Part shown: positions 53,901-62,000 of the stretch, one piece after another
Numbering within the stretch: position 1 is the stretch's first letter
Layout of the letters: every line of letters starts with the position of its first letter
From: Psococerastis gibbosa
Lineage: Eukaryota; Arthropoda; Insecta; Psocodea; Psocidae
DNA length: 64,000 bases
Direction: 5' to 3'
Assembly: GCA_963971405.1 (NCBI GenBank)
Contig: OZ020487.1
Location: 23,297,371-23,361,370 of the forward strand
The notes under the pieces: model-generated
The model's input: only the letters and a program-made list of their open reading frames with translations
The model's database searches: none
Told to the model about the DNA's origin: nothing
Made by a program: the position numbers and the translations under genes

Positions 53901-55970
53901 GGAAGAGTATTCAAGGTCAAGATAGTTAGCGTTATTATTCAACCAGTTTTTTTTCTTCAAATATTTAAGTTCAACTGTGTGCATTGCGTTTATTTAGGCA
54001 GACCCTTTGGCTGCGCCCCCTTATTATTTGCCTACCAAATTTATCCCGCCATATACAGTAGATAGTACCCAGGCTGGATGTTCATTTATTTGCATCTGCC
54101 GAGATTTTCAATTTGTTACGTTTGCAACCTGGAAACATTTCCTTTGATATTTTGACATTTCCCAGTACGTCAAGACAATATGTAGAGTAGTGGCGCGGAC
54201 TGACTCGTATTTGTACTAGGTTAAGTCAAGCCTTCGCCTGTTTCATTGCGTTAATGGTGAGCTTGTCTCAGCTTGTCCACTATCGCTTGTAGCCGGTGTA
54301 GGTTGACTTCGAGAACGTATACCAGTTTGCCAATGGCAAAAAATTCATACGGAAACAAAACAAATAATGTCCGAAATCCATGGGGTCGTTGGCATTGGAC
54401 AAGGGATCTATGAGCCTCTATAAGTAGGTCTGGGTTCTATAAAAAGTCCTTCAAAAATTACAAAATTACAAATTACAACCTCATTAATTGAGTGTTTGGG
54501 ATTGGGAAAAATGAAAAATAAGTAACTGTGACCATCCATCAGTAATTACTGTGGCTCATCATGAAATGAAAACATACAGTATATACATATGTGCACTTGT
54601 TCACGTTTGTTTCCACGTAAAATATTTTATTTGTATCAAATAATTACAATTAAGTATTTACAATAGTGGTAAAAATTGTCGTTTAGTTTCAGGTGGGGCA
54701 AATACGCCAAACAAGGAGGGGCTAAAGAAACGAAGCTTAGGGGAGCAAGCTATGACCATCACTGATCCTATGGACCGGATGCAAGTCCTCAAGAACTTTG
54801 CATCTGCCTCGGTTGTTGTTGTTTCTCGGTCCATTCTTGTCAACGCCATTAATATTCTATCAGTTAGGTACGCTATTTAAATAATATATTTAGCAATGTT
54901 TTGTTCCTATAAGGAAAAAGAATCGACTTTTGAGCAAATTGAGGTAAAATTATGCCAGAAGTCACGTTTTTACATAAAAAGTCCCTAAGTGATCAGGATT
55001 AGGTGTTCTCACATGTCGGCGATAGACGTGGTCAATCCAGAAAAAGATGAAGTCGATGCGATAAGTTAATATATGCCTGAAAGTCATGGTCACATATCAA
55101 GTTTACTCGTGAGACTTCCAGGCTTATAGACCAGTTTCGTCTGTACCGTCTTTCGATCTAATCAAGGCTAACCATTACTTTTCGTCCCATTTATTTAATG
55201 ACTCGAACGGTGCAAGATGCATTCTATTACTTGTACTACGTCTATTTTATTTTGCCTCCTCAAAATGGTCCTGACTAGCTAATTTGTTTGGTAGAAATCG
55301 TCATCGTCATCATAGTGAGGATGGAAGAATGCGTGTTCCTTATTGTGAGAGCTACTGCGCTCAATGTGATCTCAAACACTTGTCTTGACGTTGTACAAGT
55401 CGGCATTTAATTTTTTTAATCCTGCAACTGATAGCATGAGAAATTATTCAAATGCATTCATGCATTGTTCACATAAATTCCATTAATTGCAATGCGTTTT
55501 TCTTTAAATTAGCGGTTATAGTGTCAATATCAATCGGAACTACCTCGGTGCATAGAATAGAGACTTTTCGATAGCCTCCAATTTTTGAAATACTGTTACA
55601 ACTAATCACGATAGTTTTTACTTTCAACAACTCGTAATTAATCGACAAATCCCGTAGATGTTGTGGAATTGTAAACCAAGTTTCTTTGTCTTCAGATAAA
55701 GCGTGGATTTCATATTGTCCTTCAGCTTCCTTGACAATGTGTACATGTAGTTTCGCCATTGTTATTGTTTTGAAGTTATTCAATTTGTAATAAATCAGTA
55801 CGACGTTATACGATTCAATCTATAAAAGATATATTATATTGTTACATAATCACAATTATAATACATTACAGACAAATAAAAGATAAAAGAAGAAAGATGT
55901 TTTACATACCTATAAAAGAATTGAATAACAGTCATTTTCAACACCTCTTTAGGCATAACACCATGTTGTA

Positions 55971-56005
<35 letters not shown>

Positions 56006-59000
56006 AATAATAGAATAAACTAAGCATAATGAATAATTATAAATATGATAATAATTTATAATTTACATATTATTGTAACATGACTGCTTTAAGAATGTTT
56101 TCAAATTCTATAAAATGCTTAAATTTTTCAGCTAAGGTAAATTTTCAATTTTGGAACCAGCAGATGACAATATTCTTTCTTTTGATTTATGAAAAAGTTA
56201 AAGCAAGTTTTCAATATGCTGGTGTGCATTTCGGCCACGTTAATCTTCGATAAGAATTGTAGAATGAAAAACAGTGCGTTGCGTGTTAGGCCTAACCCCG
56301 GTAAAGAAATCAAACCGTAACTATTTTTTCCAGTGGCGCCTGGTCGAATTTAGCGGGGGGACTGAGTGCTGTTGGGCTGTCGGACATCGGGAAGGTGGTG
56401 CGGCTGATGTCGCTGTTGGCGGCGGGCCGCGTGGAGTTGCCCGGGAGGCGGCAGCCCTCCCCATCTTCCGGCCCCGCCATCTTGCAGACCCTCAGTGTTG
56501 GCGTCAGGGACCTCGCTGACCGCGACCCGGAGTCGTCGCGACTGGTCCTCAATATGTGCACTAGGGTATGATATAACGTTAGCCTTATAAAGACTACGTC
56601 ATAAGAATTATTTAATTCGGTGAGCGTATTAAGGAAGATTTGTTGAACATGAAATTGACTTGTATAGGTTGAAGGGGCAACTTCATCAGGATATTATATT
56701 CGAAAATAGAGAACCAAGAAAAACCTATCTATCCTTTTGGTGGTTCTCCTTGGGGGCCGTCCATTAATCACGTGATGTTTTTTTAAACATTTTTTAACTC
56801 CCCCCTCCCCCTTGGTGATAAGGGGTGAGGTTTAAGACTACACCCCCCCCCCCAACCAAAATCACGTGTATTTTTTAGTAGGCACCTACAAAGAATCTTA
56901 AAATTTTTATATTATTATTTTTAAATACAGGTAGCCTATAAAGTATAATCTAATTTTATTCTATTGTAGAAAATTAAGGACCATGATAAAAATGTCTACA
57001 CAGAAAGGTTGCAGGTTGTTTTTGACTGGCATAAAAACAATATTGAAGGAAGGTGTACTCATGAGAAAAACATATATTGTACCAGTACATTATATGAACT
57101 TATTTAATGTACATTATCCTCCGACCACGGATTATCAAGACATTCTTCAACACTAACAACTGGATAACTATCTTGCAAGTCAGTTGTTGGCACTGTGCTT
57201 TGTTGATGATTATCGCTTTTAAAAATCACGCGTTTGACGAAAAAATAAATACACGGGATATCTTACTATACCCCCCTCCCCCTTGTGATATTTCGTGATT
57301 TTTGCGCCGGACCCTCTCCCCCCCCCCTTCTAACCTCACGTGATTAATGGACGCCCCCTTGGCCCATTTCCGTTTCTCGATTTAAGGGCGTTCAGGTTGA
57401 TAATAAATATTTTATTATTTTGGGTTTTGGCTGAGGATGGCGAGCTTAGGTTGGGCAGACTGAATGTGGTGGAAATTTGTTTTTTGGTGGGTATTTGCGG
57501 TGGTTTAGTCATATCTTATCATAATATATCATCTTGTGATAGTCATCTGTATTGTATCTGGATGTATAATGAGTATTCGGCTCAAAGAAGTAATAATTAA
57601 TCAAATATACCATAGGAACCGGACCGTTGATATTGGCCACCCCTGCATCATCCAAAATCTATTAGCCTAATTTGAATTTTAATTAATACTACAGTTATAG
57701 GGATTTGGTGACTATTTCGTACCCCGTAGGCAGGTATTATATTATGAGGTACCGTATTTTTAATTTTTGGTGTTATAGTGTTTCAATGAATTTGACAATT
57801 CGGTAAATTTCCATCCCCTATCAGTTTAACGGAAAATTCACTGCACTAAAACTAAAAAAAAAATCCTCTTCTATTTTGATCGATCAGAAATTTATTTATA
57901 AATTTATTTTCCTCTTTCATGATTTTGTATGATTTTAGGACTTAATGAGGATGGCCATGGGGAATGCTAATACCACTCAAACTGCAGAGGCCAAAGCATC
58001 TCAGAGTTTTGCTGTTACGCAAGCTCTTGTCAAACTGCTGGCCCAGCATGGTGGCCTGTCCCTCACTGGAAAGAAACTGCCGGAGAAACTTAGTGTGTCT
58101 TTGGACAGTCCTGTGAATCAGAGTCCTCTTATTCTGGCCAATGCTTTGTCGTCTTGTGTCATTTCGATGCGCCTTGGTGCAACACATAGACAATGGGCGG
58201 CGCAAATGCTGGTAAAATAGGTTGTTTTGAAATCATTTAATTTATTGTTTGACCTGAAATTAAAATGATTCTATCATCGCATTTTTACAGTCCTTCAAAA
58301 AACATAACTATTGCACAATCCAGAATTCTCTATTATCCCGTCCATGTTGTGTATATTTTTCCACGGTTTCAGGTACGTTTCATCACTTCGAGAGCCTCAA
58401 ATATGTCTGGCAGTGGTCTCCAACCAGAACCCCTGGATATGTCCGACCTTGCAGGTGTTATGGACAGGTGCTCTGAAACCGATCTCGAGGCTCATGACAA
58501 CAGAGTCAGTTTCTGCTCCTGGCATCCAGACCGTTGTTTACTCGCTACAAGGTACTAATATGAAATGGTCCTGGCTTTGAATATTATTATACTTTTATAT
58601 TGTTGGTTGGTTGGTTGGTTATAAGGTTGGTTGCAATGCATTGTCACAGATTATATAACGGGGTGAGAACTTGGGGACTCCTCGCTGCAAGTAACCACGT
58701 TTAATCAGCGTTACTTACTGTGTGACAGGAGATCAAAATTGCAAACTTTCAAACTGAACGCTGGATATACTATAGCATCCTCCAACGCTTGCAAAGAATC
58801 CGCAAGGACTTCTGAACGGCACCCCAGTATTATTTCCCGAGATCGGTATAGAATAATTTTGCCATGTTTTGCAACATGTCCAATATTCCCCATGGAAACT
58901 TTCCAAGCGTTGGTGGGACCGGGTCTAGGTAGAATCGTAGTTTTTCGCGCTTTACACAACAGTTAGTAATTAGTGAAATGCAGTTTCGTAAGCTTTTGGT

Positions 59001-62000
59001 GGTTCTGAGTTTGAATAATATGTTTTGTTTTGGTGTTGATTCCCGCAAACCCTCCTGTTCAAATGTAATCTCCTTATTAACCGAAATTAGAGAATCATGA
59101 CTCTCTTGAACCTAAGTAAATTTAATAAATTTATTAATACATTGTAGTATTATATGGTATATATACTATACAACACTGACATCAAATTAACTTTGGTTGA
59201 AGAGGTAACCTCCTCGTTATAACCGAAATTAGAGGATATGGAAAAAACTGGGCTTCTAATTTCGGTAATAAATTAATAATTAAAGAACTGGTCCGAGTTT
59301 ACTCGAACATGTTTTCCAATTTATCAAAATTAGTAGAAGGGAAAATGAATAATTTCATGGTAAATAATTTTCCTATGATTAAATTTTCCGATATCTCCGG
59401 GGGGGGGGGGGGGTGTGGGGGGGGGGGGGGGTTGTCCACCTGACTCACGAGGTAAATTCTAGGTAGGTCACACCAACACAATACCACACACCAATAATGG
59501 CAGGGCATGCAATGCATTTGAGCGTAAATTTTCAATCATTTTTTCAAAAAAAAACATTGTTGCACAAAACAAAATAGTTTTTTGCGTAAGCAACCTGTCC
59601 GGTTTCGTTACTCAATTTAACACCTAAAATATGCCTGAAGGTAGACATTATCGTTAAAATTGTTTTTTAATCATTTTTCATGAAAATTGAGTTATTTTTA
59701 TTTTTTTACCCCCAGAAGCAAACTATCAAGGGGCAAACGACCCCCCCGCATTTTGTTAACATTAATAACGACTACAATATATGTGAATTTAATAGAAATC
59801 GTTGGAGCCGTTTTTGTGAAAGTACCTACTTGGTCAATATGTAGGTTTTTTCAAGCCCCCCCCCCCTAGGACCCCCCTATTTACGCCAATGCTCAATTTA
59901 ACACATAAAACATGCCTGAAGCTGGAAATCATTGATAGAAATGTTTTGCAGAATAATAAAACTATTTTTTAGTCACTTTTCATTAAAATTTAGTTATTTT
60001 TGTTTTTTACCCCTAGAAGAAAACTATCAAGCGGCAAGTGGCCCCCATTTTATTAACATTAATAACGTCTACAATATAGGCTATGTGAATTTAAAAGAAA
60101 TCGTTGGATCCGTTTGTGAGAAATAAATTATTTAGGAGTAATTTTGGAGTTTTTGAGAATAACCCCCCCCCCCAAATTGAGTTAGCCCAAAATAAAAATG
60201 AATTGTCCCTAGGTATGATTTTTGTGAACCTACACGCCAAATTTCATCAAAATCGACCGAGTAGTTTGCCCGGAAATCGATGAACAGACAGACAGAGCGA
60301 CAGACAGACAGACATTTCGTGAAAACCACAGTTCCTGGGACCTCAAAACGTGTAAATCCGTTGAAATCTCGGAATCGAAAATTTCAACCATCACAAAGCT
60401 TTCCTTATACTATACTATACGCATAAATTGGAAAGCAGTAAAACATTGCCTTTATGTAGTAAAGTAGCTCCGAGACCTGTTCAGTTAAATAGTTGTGTAG
60501 CTATGCTAACATGTCCATATCCATATCCATAACCTAAACCGCGCACGGGCTGACTGAAGCCTTGCGGTATATGATTTTATTGTATCAATATAATGTATTG
60601 TACTGGATCAATATAATAATAATAATAATTCGAATCTTGTCGAAGACTATGATATAGACTATAGAGCAAGTGAACCTTGTTCGTGGTGGACTTTTGTTAG
60701 TAGTAACACGATGCCCTGACAAGGGAGAGATCGTGGGTTCGAATCCCACCAACTCCGGACTTTTCTTGACTCTCTAATTTCGGTTTTTATGATAATTTTC
60801 ACAAGTCTTATAAAAAAGAAATACTTTGCCCAATGTAAACACGGAATGGCAGGCTTATCTTGTTTCTTTTATGCCAGACCCGCTCCCGCAACCGCCTGCT
60901 ATAAACGTGTCCTAATGAGTCGTCGGAACCAACATTGGTCGTATTAACTGTGTTACTGCCTACTTTCAGTGGCTATGATGGAACCGTACGGCTTTGGAAT
61001 CCTAATGGTGGGCTGGAACATACTTTAGTATTCAGAAAGAACGAGCATGTTTATGGAAGCGAGCTGTCGGGTGAACTGTTGGGCCCATTGGCTTGGTGTA
61101 ACTCAGGAACTCATATTGCTGCTGCCATCGAAAATGTGGTTAACATTTGGCATGTACCAGGTACGTGGAATACGAGCTTATTTTTAAAACCTTTTGTAGA
61201 CGCCCAAAACCTCCGTGAAGGTTAAAGGCTTGGAGGATGACGGTTGCGATATAGCCTATTCACCAAGAAAATGTAGTGAATTCATGCTTAATATCCGAAA
61301 ATAGAGAAAATCAAGAATAATCTAGACAATGTGGGACTTTTGGATGGTTTTCCGCAGATCACACCAGTACATAAAAATCTTCTGAAGTAGATTCTGTCGT
61401 TTTGCACCAACCATTCACCTAACACAGTTCCTCCCGTGACAAATTTCTCAGCGAGTTCGAATTGTCTGCAAGTAGCGGGCCTAAAGCTTTGGATATTATT
61501 GTAAATTAGAAAGTTTCCTTTATTTACATGCAGAATCGTTTAAGCCAATAAACCGGAACACTTTTCCAACTGTTAGAACTCCATATTTTGTCAAAAAATG
61601 AATTCATGCTTATTGTTACAGAGTCGTCCGGGCTCCCTGTATGCTTCATGGATACGCTGCCAAGTTGTGTAACATCATTGGCATGGCCGGAAGTGGGGAG
61701 TGATCCTGATGTAGTTGAGAAGTTGTTGATTGGATGTATATCCGGTTCAACACACCTTATGACAGCAACTAATTGGAATAAGACCCGCTTAGACCTGTCG
61801 CAGTTCTCGGGACACAATGGTGAGAGTGACCGTACTACAAGGGCTAGTCTCATAGCAGGTGGGTTCGTAGTGGCAGTGGGTGTCCGCTGCAAAGGCTGCT
61901 TACACGCTCACCGAAATGGTAGAGGGGCTATGCTTAATGGGGAAACCTACTGGTATGGGTACGGGGTAAGAACAAGCAACGGTATACTGACATCTTAGCT

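Larger units (their letters stand above)
28926..54692. other. HERC1 intron 37, 25.8 kb
   Basis: Houses the antisense CRAL-TRIO gene, the Penelope dimer and many repeats listed separately. Stretches where I see nothing: 29380-30000, 32500-33170, 35360-35790, 36030-36480, 37040-38270, 39460-40960, 42480-42800, 42920-44195, 45045-45405, 45630-46120, 52200-52780. Confidence 0.7.

Noticed and set aside
56334-56565. GC-rich exon 39 as bacterial contamination or horizontal transfer
   Set aside because: Splice sites, phase and position fit HERC1; GC shift alone is weak evidence.
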